DNA from: Temnothorax longispinosus
Taxonomy: Eukaryota; Arthropoda; Insecta; Hymenoptera; Formicidae
Direction of reading: 5' to 3'
Length of the DNA stretch: 64,000 nt
Assembly (NCBI RefSeq): GCF_030848805.1
Contig: NC_092365.1
Location: 4,340,001-4,404,000 of the forward strand
This document shows positions 13,159 through 25,550 of the stretch, one piece after another. Each line of letters opens with the position of its first letter. Within the stretch, counting starts at the first letter, position 1. Made by a program: the position numbers and the translations under genes. The notes beneath the pieces were generated by a model that did not search any database, had not been told where the DNA came from, and saw nothing but the letters and a program-made list of their open reading frames with translations.

Positions 13159-13713
13159 TATATATATCCTATATAATACACCCCTATATAACGTATTCTT
13201 AATTGATTAAATTTGAAACAAATACTTTACTTTTATCTTCCTCTTTTTGGCTCGCTATTACTTTATCGTTACCAACAGACTTAAAACGAAGATTTTGAAA
13301 GCAGCCGTACTGTTCGGCGTCGCAAGTTCCATGTCATCATCTTGCGCCGGAATAACGATAGTATGGAACTTGCTTCTCGCGACCGCCTCGTCGCGTATCC
13401 TCCACAACGCGGCGGGGGATGCGGACAGGTTGACAGTGGTATCGATTTCCAGGGCGGTACTATATTTTCTTGGCGTATCATATCGGTCCTCGGAGTGCAA
13501 CGAATTTATTTCTACTCCCCCACCTCCTTCTCTCCTCTGTCCCCCGCCTCGTGGCGCACATATTTATGCCTATGCTATATGTACGTCCTTACCTTCCGCT
13601 TTCGTGACTTTTTCATTTTCGCACAAAGCGCCTATCCGAGTCCATTTGCGAGCGAAGACGCCTCCTTCTGTTCCGCTCGTCCCCGTGGCGCTTACCTTCC
13701 ACATTTTTCCCTG

Positions 13714-13754
13714 TTCTCTCTCTCTCTCTGCCCCCCCCTCTTTCTCTCTTTCTT
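13714..13754 (+). repeat. TC / poly-C simple repeat
   Basis: Pyrimidine tract of TC units with an internal run of eight C (about 13731-13738), then mixed CT. It keeps several frames open without being coding. Confidence 0.85.
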
Positions 13755-15532
13755 GTGTACAATCCCGCGCGCAACGTGCGACCACGAGCAAGCTAAGGAA
13801 AGAAATCTGCGACCCACCATCGGCCTTCTCTTTCACGGTTTATTCCGAGGGTAATAGATATCGTCAAGAGGAAAGAAACAATCACGTGCGTACAGACAGA
13901 GACGAATGTGAAGGTGCAGTATCGGGGGATGAGTATAGATTCGAAGAAGATCGAAGAAGGCTGGAGAAACAGGTGGATGTTTTACCTCGAGCTTATGATT
14001 ACTGTGTGTGATTTGCATGCGAAATGTAAATCGGGTCGTATGTATGCCGGCACGTAGCTGTGATTCTTCCGGTTTCATCTATATCTTGAAATATAAGGTA
14101 CGAGTCTTGGGTGATGAATATTTAATTCTACGGCTGAGGGAAATTCTGTATTCGTGGCGAGGGTGTAATTTGTCGTTTTGGCGTATCTAAGCCTCTAAAC
14201 TCGTTCCGTTGTTCCGACTCGAACACACATCTCGACATGACAATTTCAAAACGTTCAAATAAAATCAGTACCTACATGATTGCGGCATATTGACGTCTTC
14301 TCCACATATGTCAGAGACGAAGACGTAGGAAAGTTGGAAATGTGTTTCCAATGGCCAGGAAAAAGTAAAATAAATAAAATAAAAGTGTTTCAAGTTTTCA
14401 AATCATACAATAACATATTACCATGCGAATTTATTGAAACAATAATAAAAATTGGACAAGATAAAAAATATTAAGTTTGAATTGTTCGTACTTGATTCAT
14501 CTTTATACGAAATAATTTTTAACGTGATATTTTAAAAAGAAAATTATCTATTTTTTAATATTATATTATGTTATGCATTTAATTAAAGTCGACTACGGTA
14601 ACATTGACATCCTTTTAAAGTTTCGCCCGTTTATTACTGAATATCATGGCGCGGGTGTAGTGTACTCGTCAGGAGGGAAATTAATTGGAATCCACTGACC
14701 GCGTTATAAATTCGCGCAAAGTTTGGAAAATCGACGATGCTGGTTAGAACGGCGCTCGCGGTGCCAGCTATGTATGTAGAAATTGCAAATAGCATTACGT
14801 TTCGTAATAGCAACTAGTTAACAGCACTGATATATACGATTCTCCCCGTCGACTATTAGTAAATTCCGGCTTTAGGGGAGCTCGTATTCTAATCTCTCCG
14901 CTTAGCTCGATACGCGCTTTTACTCTCGCGTTGAACCGCGTTAGGAGCGGAGAGTGCGGTATGCGTCGCGACCGACCGACCGGGTCGCCATATATAAAAA
15001 TAGAAAGCGATAGGAGGAAACGCGGATTGTTACGGCGGTCAAAGATCGAACCTTTCATCCGGGCGAATGAAAGCAGCGCGAAATCATGCGTCGCTCTCGC
15101 ATGTAATGGAATCTCGTCGACGTTGCACGCGGCTTGTCGCTGGCAATAACAATTATTTCCCGTGCCTCCTCGACATGCACGATCGCTTATCGGCCCGCCG
15201 CGCCGCGCCGCGCGCCGTGCCGCCCGACAATATGTTCGCCGATATAAATTTCGCGTGATTCCGCCGCGGTCAACAACGAAACGTCAATCTGCACGTTCGT
15301 TCGTTCATACGCGCGCGCACGCACTATCGGGCTTCGGATAATAATATCGCGACGATGATGCTGATCGTCCGAATAACGGTAACGCGATCGATTAAGGGCT
15401 TAACGTAATCGCTCTTTACTCCAACGTTCTCGCCGCTCGAACAATAGCTCGATTAAAATGATTAATATCGACGCGCGCGGAGAACGGCCGCCGACAAATC
15501 GATCCTGATCTATTAGCAGGCAACCAGAGACC

Positions 15533-15556
15533 CGCGCTCGCGCTCGCGCTCGCGTG
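15533..15556 (+). repeat. (CGCTCG)n hexamer repeat
   Basis: About four hexamer units in a CpG-dense block. The alternating pattern is short and simple. Confidence 0.85.
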
Positions 15557-16213
15557 CGAATGAATAGACAGCTAAATGTTGAAAAATTTTGAGAATAATG
15601 GCACGGCTCCGTCCCTGCCCGTCGCTGGCGGACGAATAATTTACGTCACTCAACGGCGTGGTCATCCTAGTTCGAAAATTGATATTTCGGTTAAGGTAAT
15701 ATCTCGGCATAATTGGTCGACCGTGCCGGTTTTAAAGAAAGTACTTCGACGATGATTCGATAACGAGCTAGCCGGGCAAGAGAGGATTGGAAAATTTATG
15801 CGAAAACTTAAAGACGTGGTCGATCGATGCTCAACGATTAGAAGTGCCATTCGGCACTCGGAATTGACGACTTGAGACCCCAAACAATTCGATAATTACT
15901 GGAACCGCGAGGGGGAAAAAGTTTCCCGTCAAACTTCGGCAAACTTGCGTCGCGACTCGTCGTCGGCTTGTTTGCTGAATGCAAATATCCGGAATAATCC
16001 ATATTTTATGTCGAGATGATACTGCCAGGCTAGGTCCGCGTCCTTTCACGCGACGTCGCGCGTGCGGCGAGTTTATCCGCCAAGTTCTCGAGTTTCCCGG
16101 CACGGTGGCTTGCCGCGTAAAAATTCGCTGTTTGCGAAGTAGGTACGCTATTTTCCGACGTGAAATCGCGCCACTAGGGAAATTGGATACGCTCTGACGA
16201 GGCGAGCTTGGGC

Positions 16214-16257
16214 GACTATCGGCGCTGTGTCATTCGATACACAGCCGCATGATAGTC
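16214..16257. other. 44-nt hairpin
   Basis: Two 7-bp perfect stem segments, GACTATC/GATAGTC outside and GCTGTGT/ACACAGC inside, are separated by a small asymmetric internal loop and closed by an 8-nt loop. It is too short for a standard pre-miRNA. It may be chance or a decayed palindromic element. Confidence 0.4.
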
Positions 16258-16300
16258 CGATAATAACGCGAAATAAGGTAGTCGAATTATATTAAAGAAA

Positions 16301-17100
16301 CCAGTCTAACGTGTGAGGTAATTGTCTGAGTCGCAAATATTCTTTTTTTATTTTATATTAGCGTTTTATTGCAAAGAAGCGTCTGACGATAAAATTTTTA
16401 CAGATAAATAATGTAACAAACCGATAATATTAATACCTACAATGATATTGATCTAATAATTCCTGTGATATAATTTTATTGAAGGAAGGTTTACTGAAGG
16501 AACAATATTATAGTTAAACATCTTTATATATAGCTTTAAATGCGTTGGCTTTGTTTAAAGCAAAAATGGAAGCAATTACCGTATCGTTTATGCTTGTTAT
16601 CAAATATGAAGCGAGATCGGTGTATGGTCGAGATTACATTTTGTTCATCCTCACGTCCGTAGTTCCCCCGACGCGGAGACTATTATACCAGCATCGCGCG
16701 TATTCACGGAAAAGTCGTCGAGTTTAACTTGGAAGCAAGCCACCGGGAGTATCGATGGGTAAACGCCCTTCGCGTTTATTATTTGTCGACTTACACGCTT
16801 TATAGACAATTCTTAATGAATTTATCAGTCAAATAAAATCCACCGAATCAGATAAAATCAACATCTTTTAAAAATTTTCTAATAAGAAATTATTGAGAAT
16901 TGTCCTTCTTTAATTTTGCCAAAATACAAAAATGTTTTATATTTTAATAGGTTTCAAATAATTCATGAAATTTTTAAAATTTGTAAAATGGTTTTATTTT
17001 GTTGATACTCTCAAATAATATTCGCGTATACCAACAGTATTAAATATTTCTAATGAATTTTGATAAACTGTTTCAAGTTTTATTGTTAGGTACACAAATA
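16301..17100. other. AT-rich block
   Basis: AT-rich DNA with frequent stops. No element ends, arrays or coding frames seen. Confidence 0.65.
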
Positions 17101-17901
17101 GAATTTTATTTCGTAGAAAATGTTATACAATGTATTTTCTGTGTCATGTGCCATCTCGATAAAATATTAAGATTGGCCTTCGAGGATGGAGGCTCGGCAA
17201 AAACTAGAGAAAATCACGAAGTCTCGAATACAGAAGTGAAAGTCGTCGTGTTTGCGTTGGCGGCAAGCCAGAAGACGGGCGTACCCGAAAGCTAATCCCG
17301 TTAAATGTGTCTCGCAGTATTCGCATTGTCGACGATGGCAGCGGTAAAACGTGTGCCTTCGCTAATTTTAGTTTCTTGTTAAATCATAAATTTATGATAA
17401 GTGATACAGACCGTGGAGTGATTCAGCTGCGCCGGAGATATTGCCTGCTCCGCGTTCTTTCGCCGAGTAAAACAGTCACAATTCGTGTGTTACAAATCGC
17501 GCGTGCGCGTATTGATAGTTCGATATAGCTTTTGATAAGTTAATTTCAGCGCATCGCGTGCATTTTTCGTTACATATTGGATGTGATCGGTTTACACGAC
17601 AGAATTTTCTGATATAGTGGCGGGTGAATGCTGCCGCTGATGTCGAGTTATAGGTTTACGTTTATCCCAAAAGTTTTCCAAAATTAAAACGTTTTAATTA
17701 AAACACGCAGCCGGATACGTATTCCAGCCGGGCTCCAATTCCAGATAGATGAAACAATATCGTCGTGCGTAACTTTGCTAAATAAATATGAACTCACGAG
17801 CACAGTCGACAGGTGTAACGCGTCAAGCGAGGATCCAAAAACTTTTGAATGCTTCAATTACGTTGCACCGACTATATGGCAAATATTGCGTGGAAAATGT
17901 G
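17101..17901. other. Non-coding, nothing recognised
   Basis: Mixed DNA. Frames of 62-80 codons (17053-17295, 17307-17528, 17775-17963) match nothing I know. Confidence 0.6.
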
Positions 17902-17938
17902 TGTCCTATATATGTGTTATATATATATATATAGGACA
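17902..17938. repeat. (TA)n with 12-bp inverted ends
   Basis: TGTCCTATATAT at 17902-17913 pairs perfectly with ATATATAGGACA at 17927-17938 around a TA-rich centre. It may be a TA microsatellite that grew inside a small palindrome. Confidence 0.6.
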
Positions 17939-18026
17939 GCAATCGCATGTATTTGCCGAATGACCGATAGTACGACGGTGATTTACACAGTCTGTACTCA
18001 TAGGGCAAAATGGCTCTTGTAAAAAT

Positions 18027-18050
18027 AAAGTCATAAAGTCATAAAGTTAT
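18027..18050 (+). repeat. 8-bp tandem repeat, 3 copies
   Basis: Three adjacent copies of AAAGTCAT, the last with one change (AAAGTTAT). Confidence 0.85.
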
Positions 18051-18400
18051 GATATAAAATCATATCTATGGCGAGAGTGAAATGAATTAAATTCTATCGA
18101 GCAAAAAGTCATATATATATTGTATATAGAATATATAAAATATATGAGACAACTCAGAATATCTTAATTAAATGTATATTGTAAAAGATAGTCTGGGTTA
18201 TCTCATATATTCTATTTATATGATTTTAATATTTTATACTCTATATTTATAAATTAAACTATATATTTCATATTTTCTATTTATGTATTTTTATTTATAA
18301 GAAATACGAAATATAAAATCTCTGCTTGTTTAAACAAAACGGATTCTATACTTTAACGTTAAATATAGCGATCTTTTAGAAGTGCTTTTATATATACATG
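18051..18400. other. AT-rich block with foldback
   Basis: Very AT-rich. It holds the inverted repeat listed at 18139-18211 and looser AT complementarity on either side. No coding frame. Confidence 0.65.
18139..18211. repeat. AT-rich inverted repeat, 27-bp arms
   Basis: The left arm (18139-18165) and right arm (18185-18211) are complementary at about 24 of 27 positions by eye, with a 19-nt spacer. The conserved core is TATGAGACAAC against GTTATCTCATA. It could be the core of a decayed MITE, but no target duplication is clear. Confidence 0.5.
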
Positions 18401-20780
18401 AAAAGAGAAAAAGATATCTCAAAGGAAGGACGGAGTAGCTATCGAAGGTGCGAAATGATGCTTGAAATAATATCACGGTATTTTCTTTCAATCCGATCGA
18501 CCAATTCGAGGTATCTACAGATAGATACTCGGCTTTGGAGAGGGATTCAAGGACCGATCCTTGGTTACCTGAATCAACGAGTAGCGCAGATAAGAGCGCG
18601 CGCGCGTGCGCGCTAACTCATTAATTTCCGTCCATCCATCCATCGATTGCGAATTGAAAAACACCACTTGATAACGAGATGATAATCCCGTTATTACAAC
18701 AAAAGCCTCGTAATGATTATCGTCTCGTCCGTCGGCCGTCGTATCAACGGTGATCCGTTAATGCTCGACGAGTGGCATTTGTAAATTTTCTAGTTGTTAT
18801 TACGCGGCCCATTGTCATTAATATTTCGTTATTAATTACGTGCGCGCGCGTATAATTGGCAATGCGGCATTGATTAACCCTGGTAACATCCCTGTGCGTA
18901 TTTCTTGCACGAAAATCTGATTAGCCTGATCTCGTCGTGAGCCGACCCTTCCCCTCCCCTGCCCCCGTGGCACATCACTTATTATTTTTGACATCGATTT
19001 CCGGCCGAACGAGGATGAAAAATCATCGGACCGAAGCCGAAACGGACGTACGGCTAGAACCAATTAAAAGTTCGCGGCGTCGGCAGCCAATTACGTACAT
19101 TGGCGTGGAACGACTGTAACTTCGATAAAGTCGAGTGGTCGCCAGGCATAATTTTCTCATCTGCGAATTCTCTCACATACCTAATATGTCAACTTTGAAT
19201 CGCTAATGTCGCGCGACATCATTTCGTATTTCAGAAAAAGAAAATGATGAAAGTTGGGTCAAGTAAAAAATTGTTAATTATTTATTGGCGAAGCAAAGTT
19301 TCAGATTTGAAATGATAAAAAATTCAATTTCTAGCCTTTCGTACAATTTTCTGGAAAAAAAAGATTCTTTCATTTTTTTAAAGTTTTTATCTTTTTTTAT
19401 GAAATTATAACACGATAACACACATCATATAAATATTTTGAGAGACTCAAGAATTCCAAATCGTTTGAAAGTGACACGAGATTCACGTCATGTTCGCGTT
19501 CTCGTCATCGGTAGATAAAAACCTCGCGATATACAGAGCTTACAAGGTGTGAGAAAATTGTGCAGCACTTAAGGGATTATCCGTTAGCCGCGTGCGAGGG
19601 TACGAGTGACTCGGATTATCGGGAAATCGCATCGGGTTCGCTGTCATAAAATAAGCGTCAGCGGATTGAATACAAACGAGAGATTTGTATAACGATCAGG
19701 CATAAGCGCTGACAGCGTGTGGCGCCTTTGGCCGCAATACCGCAATATGGCCCGCGAATTTGACACGCTCGCACCTTGTGACTCGCGGGTGGTTGTTGCG
19801 CTAGTTTGTGTTTCACGCCTCGCGCGTTTCAAACCCTCCTGCTTCTCCTCCCCCCCATTTCCCCTCCCCATCCCGCTGTCCCCCGTCAGAATGTATAAGC
19901 GCGCGTATGAGCGCGGTCGATGCGAAGTTACGGACGATTCGCACGCCCCTGCGAATGGGGAGGTTTGATAACGCAACGAGTTGGTGTACGCCTAAACAGC
20001 CCTGCCCGACGAGCATCACCGCGATTGTTAAATTATTATCATAACTCGCAACCAGAAATCAGTCAGAGAGAAACCGGAATATCGCGATATTCCTGTATAA
20101 TTATCATTTCGTGAAGATTCAAAGGTATTTTTGCGACAAATAATTACTAAGCATCCTTTCTTTTCTCGTTCATTCCGCTGCACATTTCGACGATGAGAAA
20201 TACTCTTGCACATCGGAGATTTTAAAGCTTGCGCGATATTGAGAGAGAATAATACGCGATCGATCGATTAACTCCGTCGCATAAAATTTACGTACGAAAA
20301 CGGAGAAACGGACAACGAGAGGTTTCCGCGCGAAAAATCCGGCGCGGAGACGAGAATTGCGGAATCCTGTTAGGTTCTCCCATTCATTCATTTATCACCT
20401 GGTCGACGACGTAATAGATCGCGAGCCACCGCCGCGGTATTTTACCGCGTGCCTGATAACAGTGCTTTCTTCCCTCTTGAATTTGAACGTAAAGTTTCAC
20501 TATCCTCTTCGATATGACTCGAACAATATTGATTCTTCTGCTCTTATACGGCCGCGAGCGCCGTTAACGACGTTGTCTGCGAGCCATGAAAGCCGCTCCA
20601 CCGCATCAAATGTCGATCTAATTCGAAATTATAAATCAAATTTTCCGAGAGAAATTATCTTTAATGCATATAGAGATACTCATCATTCAGAATTCCATCA
20701 ATGCACCCCCCGTAATTTACCTACTCCGGCGAATTAATAGATATAATTCTCTTTCTATTTCTTTCTATTATCTACGACAC
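18401..20780. other. Non-coding, nothing recognised
   Basis: Mixed DNA with a GC alternating run (18597-18614) and a 14-bp palindrome near 19207-19220 (ATGTCGCGCGACAT). Frames at 19644-20213 overlap on both strands and are not gene-like. Confidence 0.6.
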
Positions 20781-20783
20781 TTA

Positions 20784-20927
20784 GGGCCGGTTGTTCCAAC
20801 CTGTTGGTAAACTAATAGTTAAATTATACAGATATGTATCTTTGTTTTTCTTTCAAATTAAAGAAGGATAGACGTATGATTTAACTAGCTATTAATTAGT
20901 TTGCCAATAGGTTGGAACAACCGGCCC
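20784..20927. mobile_element. Tourist-like (PIF/Harbinger) MITE candidate
   Basis: A 144-bp element flanked by TTA on both sides (20781-20783 and 20928-20930). The termini are perfect inverted repeats of 19 bp, beginning GGGCCGGTTGTTCCAACC. Complementarity continues inward through TTGGYAAACTAAT and AGTTAAATYATAC on both arms with one small gap, so nearly the whole element folds back. A 3-bp TWA target duplication with G-rich termini is the known signature of PIF/Harbinger elements and their Tourist MITEs. No transposase is encoded. The class is inferred from ends and duplication only. Confidence 0.75.
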
Positions 20928-20930
20928 TTA

Positions 20931-23900
20931 AACTTTAAAATCTGATAGTAAAAAGAAAATTACGAAAAATGTTTATCTTTCCATTGCCGTTCGACAAGCA
21001 TCGTTCAGTTAATCAATTAATCAATATACTGACACTAATTCCGTATAATAATATCAATTGGCGGAAACTATAAAAAGGCGCGATATATCCGTCATTGATA
21101 TGCACGCTCGTTTCCTATCTCCACGCCCCTCAACCGGGCCGATTAATTGGAACACATTGTACCTGGGAATCACAGGTGTAATGAAAGATAATCGTTCCCG
21201 TCTGCTCCGGCTTCCGTCGAAGTTACATTACCGCCGACACGAAACGCTCCGATTCCCCATTAAAAGTATCGCAATCGAGCGGGAAAATAGCGCCGTTTGC
21301 TCGTAACGCAAGATGGATGCGCATTTCGGTCGAACGAAGCAGATTTAATGTACCGGTTCGATTTCTCGAATTGGATCAATCCTAGCATCACATAATTGCC
21401 GGCGACCGGCAATGGAAAAAAACGCGTTGCACGTGCGACAGGCTGTCAATCGATTTTAGATCTTGCCGACTGATTGTTCATTCGGCTAGCTAACTTTTTC
21501 AACCGGTACATAATAAAAAAAAAGGAAAAAATTGCATGCCAGATGCATGAATATTCGGCAATTGCCGATGCCTCCGCCTCTTCGTATACGAAATAAATCG
21601 ACTTCGGTCGTGGTAAATTTTGCAGCGGACGGTTGTCTAAAAATTTGTAACTTTCATATTGTTTAACAATTTCTCGACGCAATAATGTAGGGACGTCCCT
21701 AATAATATCGATATAGAATATTCTGTCGCTATTTAGGAATTATTTTGATTAACAGAATCCTTTGACTATATGAATATAAATTCAATAAAATCGATTTAAA
21801 ATATGGTACATTTTTTTGCGGCGAGAAAAAAAATCAGAGGATATAATGAAACGCGTTAAATTCGCGCGAGGACATTTAACGTGATAGAATCCTTTTCGGA
21901 ATTTGATGAATTCGATGAATTTCGACTCGAATATAGACGAGCGTGCACGGCATTGAGCCGGCGGACGCGATGGTGCAAAACGATACTACACCGGGATACC
22001 GCATTTTTAGAACAGCCGAAGGAACCGGGTATCACGGTTACGAGATGTGAATATACCGGCCATCACGAGATACCGATATGGAACGTATAGTGGATGAGAT
22101 TTCCTTAGTCCGGCAAAATCCTTCCACTGCCTTCCACCTACGGTAGCAAAATGCGCGCGGAAGCGATGATAGTTTTTCTATCCGCCGTTTTTATGGAGCA
22201 ACGCATTTTTCGGAACGTCTCCGTTTAAATTTCAATTTCGTTTAATATCATCCGGGATTGATACTTTCGTGTTATCTATTTGATACCTTCACAAATCAGG
22301 TTCACAATATATATTCCATTGTGATTATTCTCAAATTATTTAACAATAACGCGTTTCAAAAAGAATTATTTAAAATTCATCGGCTGATCTATATTCCGTG
22401 ACACCCCTAAATTTTATTAACGCTGAGAGAGAGCATCACACAGATTGTTCCAGCGATCGGCTGCCGTTTAAGCGTTGTTGAACAAATGATGGATCGTTTA
22501 ATCGCGTAAGTTTCGTGACCGTTCTGATGTTTAACAACGTCATTCGGAAGAACGATCGTGTTCTATAATCACCCAGCCCGGATTAACGACGGTGTGACTG
22601 CGGCCTGCATTAGAAGTCGATCTGTGCCACGTCAGGGCACCATCTCATCTCGCGTCACGGCACCCGCTTGGCGTTTTCGTTTTTGCGAAGCGTATTTTGC
22701 GACGACGTCGACCTGGCAACGCCTCAAGTATCGCAAGAATTCACCCGGCAGTTTTAGCGTTGACTCCGGCGCGCGACTTTACGGACGATACGCGTCACGA
22801 ATCACATATTCGACGCACGGCACCGCCGTGGAAACCAGACTCTGAAATTTATCTTTCGCTGTCGGACACTTGGCGCGGTCCACCTGCGCCCGAGATTACG
22901 TCAAACAGTCTTAGCAGTGTTCTATACTTGCCGAACATTTCGCGGTTAATTACTTGAGCCTAGAGAAATGATGCGGGAAATTTGTTATAATTATTTCCGA
23001 CCCATTAACTCTCTCTCTCTATCTCTCTGATTCGATATAATTATAAATTAATCATCAATTTCCATGCAGCGTCCATCTAGCGTTTTGTACACATATATAT
23101 TGTAGCAAATTACGATTTGCAATTTGAAAAGCACGCGCCGCTTTTTCCAGAGGCATTTTGATTATCACGATGCAGCGGTACAGTCTACCGTCGCCGAGAC
23201 CAGTCCGCGTATTTTTATCCGAGTGCCTGTTTCCCTCGGTAATAACCTCGTCGGGGTTGCATTTGTTATTTCTTCGGCTTTGTTGCGCGCTTGCAACGGC
23301 GCGCGGTTTGTTTTTACTCACCTCAGTCTGCCGTGCTCCGTGTGCGGCGATTCCTCTGGCGATTTGTAACTGTTTCCGGTCTGCAACAAAGAATGAGACG
23401 CGTAATGAAGACCCCGATTCTCGCGGTCTATGGCAGGAGCAAAAGAATCTTGCAAATTTTATCCGCGTATTCTCTTACACAATAACCGCGGACTGGAACG
23501 TCAGTGCGTCAGCGCAAAAAAAAAAAAGATTCGTTTAAACGAACCGAAAGGAGATTCCACGTAAAATATATTGTGCTGTCATAAAGACAGAATGAAAAGA
23601 AATAGTACATAAACAATTAAAAATATTCAAATTTTTTTACAGTTTTTCCATATTTCGAATAAAGAGTGATAAAATTATCGTTAAAATAATAGAAGGAGCA
23701 GTGCCTCTGAAGCGATCAACCCCTTAGAGTCTTAGAGCAAGTCTATGCTCAGACAACTGGTGACACTTGAGAGATTAACCCGGCTCAACCGGGCCGATCG
23801 TCATTCGTCGTGTCGACGTCGCAAAATCCTCGGGTGCCCGGGTGTCGTCCCATTGTATTTGTTACATAGCCGTAAATGCGCGACGCCTAATTCTGTCAGA

Positions 23901-25087
23901 ATGACGACACTCGGGCGTCAAATTTGTCGTCGTCGTTCGCAAAATAATATTCTTGGAAACAAAACTCCCTTCCTGTGAACACGTGCGCCGACCGTTCATA
24001 AATCGGTCGTGTGAAACAACGCCTAGTTATGACGACGACGACGAGGGCGGCGATACTGGAGCATAGGTAGCGCGAATTAGTTCGCGAGCAACATATTGCG
24101 AGAGCATGTAATAACTCGGACAACAAATGGAATCCAAAAGGGATTTCACGAAAACGCATTGCGCGGCGAGGTAATTAGAATTTATGTCGATTAAAACGCA
24201 GAAGGTTGGAGAAAAAGGACACATCGGCACGAAAGACGGAGAAAGAGCGGAGGGGCAACTTACCGCCGCGAGGTGATAGCAATATATTTTCATCGAGCAA
24301 TTCGCGTCATAAATTCCTTCATTACGCTCAGATAGTTCACGGATGCCCCCTCGGGCTATCGTCCCGCTCGCCGGAAAGCAAACATTAAAGCGCAGGAGCG
24401 GCTGTGCGTTATCGATGATGCAATTACGTTTCAGATGGAGCGGGCGCCGTCCATATCATCGATCGTTATCGACGCGATACCTTTTATCAAGGCGAGAAAA
24501 ATCGAACAACAAAGTCTCTTTCTCGCCTCGTGCGATCGCGTTCGGAAAATCGCGCGCTTTTCTCGCGCCGATCGAGTTTCTCCTTTTTTTTTTTGCGTTT
24601 CCTTGGTTTTCCTTTCGTCGGACAGTTAGTCACGGAACTCGATGTGAACGGGAAATGTTATTCCCGCGTAAATTGTAAACGCGGTTATACCGCGACAATC
24701 GAATTACCAGTTATGGAAATTCGTACACGTTTGGAAACAATGGTCATTATAAATACCAGGCCGTTGCGGCGCGCGATGGAACCGCGTATCGTAGATGATC
24801 ATGGTACGAACAATAATGATTATTTCATTTCAATCAACCTGCGGAAATTGAACAGTTCTGGAACCAGAACGAAAGGACGCTCCCTATGGCTGGCCCGTCC
24901 GCTCGTTACGCCGCCACTCGATGAACGTCGATTTAAAACTACGTCTAATTATACATGTCGTGTATATATATGCATATATATTGCGGTATGCGCTATATAT
25001 CTATTAGGTGAGTTAACGAAGTTGGAAACCAGTTTGATCGATCGGTTAAAGTAAATGATTGTCGAGCGCGTTTGACTGCACGATCCT
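20931..25087. other. Non-coding, nothing recognised
   Basis: Four kilobases with no supported gene. A 9-bp triplet repeat at 21899-21925 would read Glu-Phe-Asp in one frame but has no gene context. A TC tract lies near 23010-23028 and an A10 run near 23518-23527. The 174-codon frame at 24530-25054 starts at GTG and is unrecognised. A TATAAAAAGG motif occurs at 21069-21078. Confidence 0.6.
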
Positions 25088-25160
25088 CTATATGGATGAT
25101 TTGACCGCGCCGATTATATCGCAACAATCGTGAGCTTTGACATCTGTTGCGGGGCGATAA

Positions 25161-25484
25161 GCTCCGTAGTTTTCGGTGTCTACGTGTATTAATACCTTGA
25201 ATTCGATGTCTAGGTGTCCCAGGTTGCCGATGACGAGGTCCACATAGTGCGCTCCGTAGTTGTCGGTGTCTACGTGTATTAATATCTTGAAATTGATGTC
25301 TAGGTGTCTCAGGTTGCTGATGACGAGGTCCAGATAGCGCACTCCGTAGTTTTCGGTGTCTAGATGTAATAATATCTCGAATTCGATGTCTACGTGTCCC
25401 AGGTTGCCGATGACAAGGTCCACATAGTGCGTTTTGTAGTTTTTGGTGTCTAGGTTTATTAAGAACTTTAAATCTGAATGTAGG
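25161..25484 (-). repeat. 90-bp minisatellite, ~3.6 units
   Basis: Direct repeats begin at 25161, 25251, 25341 and 25431, a period of exactly 90 bp. Units 1 and 2, and units 1 and 3, each differ at about 8 of 90 positions by eye, while unit 4 is truncated and more diverged. Because 90 is divisible by three, the minus strand stays open from 25531 to 25088 (147 codons) and would encode a 30-residue repeat with a DLVIGNLGHLDIEF core and an HVDTENYGA segment. The frame begins at GTG right after a TAG. Most unit differences change the residue, so it looks like non-coding minisatellite DNA and not a selected protein repeat, but a short repeat protein or exon is not excluded. Confidence 0.85.
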
Positions 25485-25550
25485 ACACGTAGATATCGAA
25501 TTCGAACCTCGTCAACTGCAACCTGGGACACCTAGACATCGAATTCAAGC
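25485..25550 (+). repeat. Inverted partial units of the 90-bp repeat
   Basis: Two truncated copies follow in opposite orientation. 25487-25506 reverse-matches the CGAATTCGATGTCTACGTG part of unit 3 at about 19 of 20 positions. 25504-25549 reverse-matches the part of unit 1 running from GAATTCGATGTCTAGG to the GACGAGGT end with few changes. The array can therefore fold back on itself. Confidence 0.75.

Larger units (their letters stand above)
13161..16300. other. Non-coding, CpG-rich in part
   Basis: A 254-codon frame at 13247-14011 plus begins at TTG, crosses a TC/C simple repeat (13714-13754), is shadowed by long frames in two other registers and has no recognisable domain, so I do not call it a gene. 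14930-15560 is very CpG-rich and includes a (CGCTCG)4 repeat at about 15533-15556. A short hairpin lies at 16214-16257. Confidence 0.6.

Noticed and set aside
13247..14011. 254-codon plus-strand open frame
   Set aside because: Starts with TTG, runs through a TC/poly-C repeat, has long overlapping frames in two other registers and shows no domain. Low stop density from composition explains it.
24530..25054. 174-codon plus-strand open frame
   Set aside because: GTG start, includes a poly-Phe stretch from a T run, no family resemblance.
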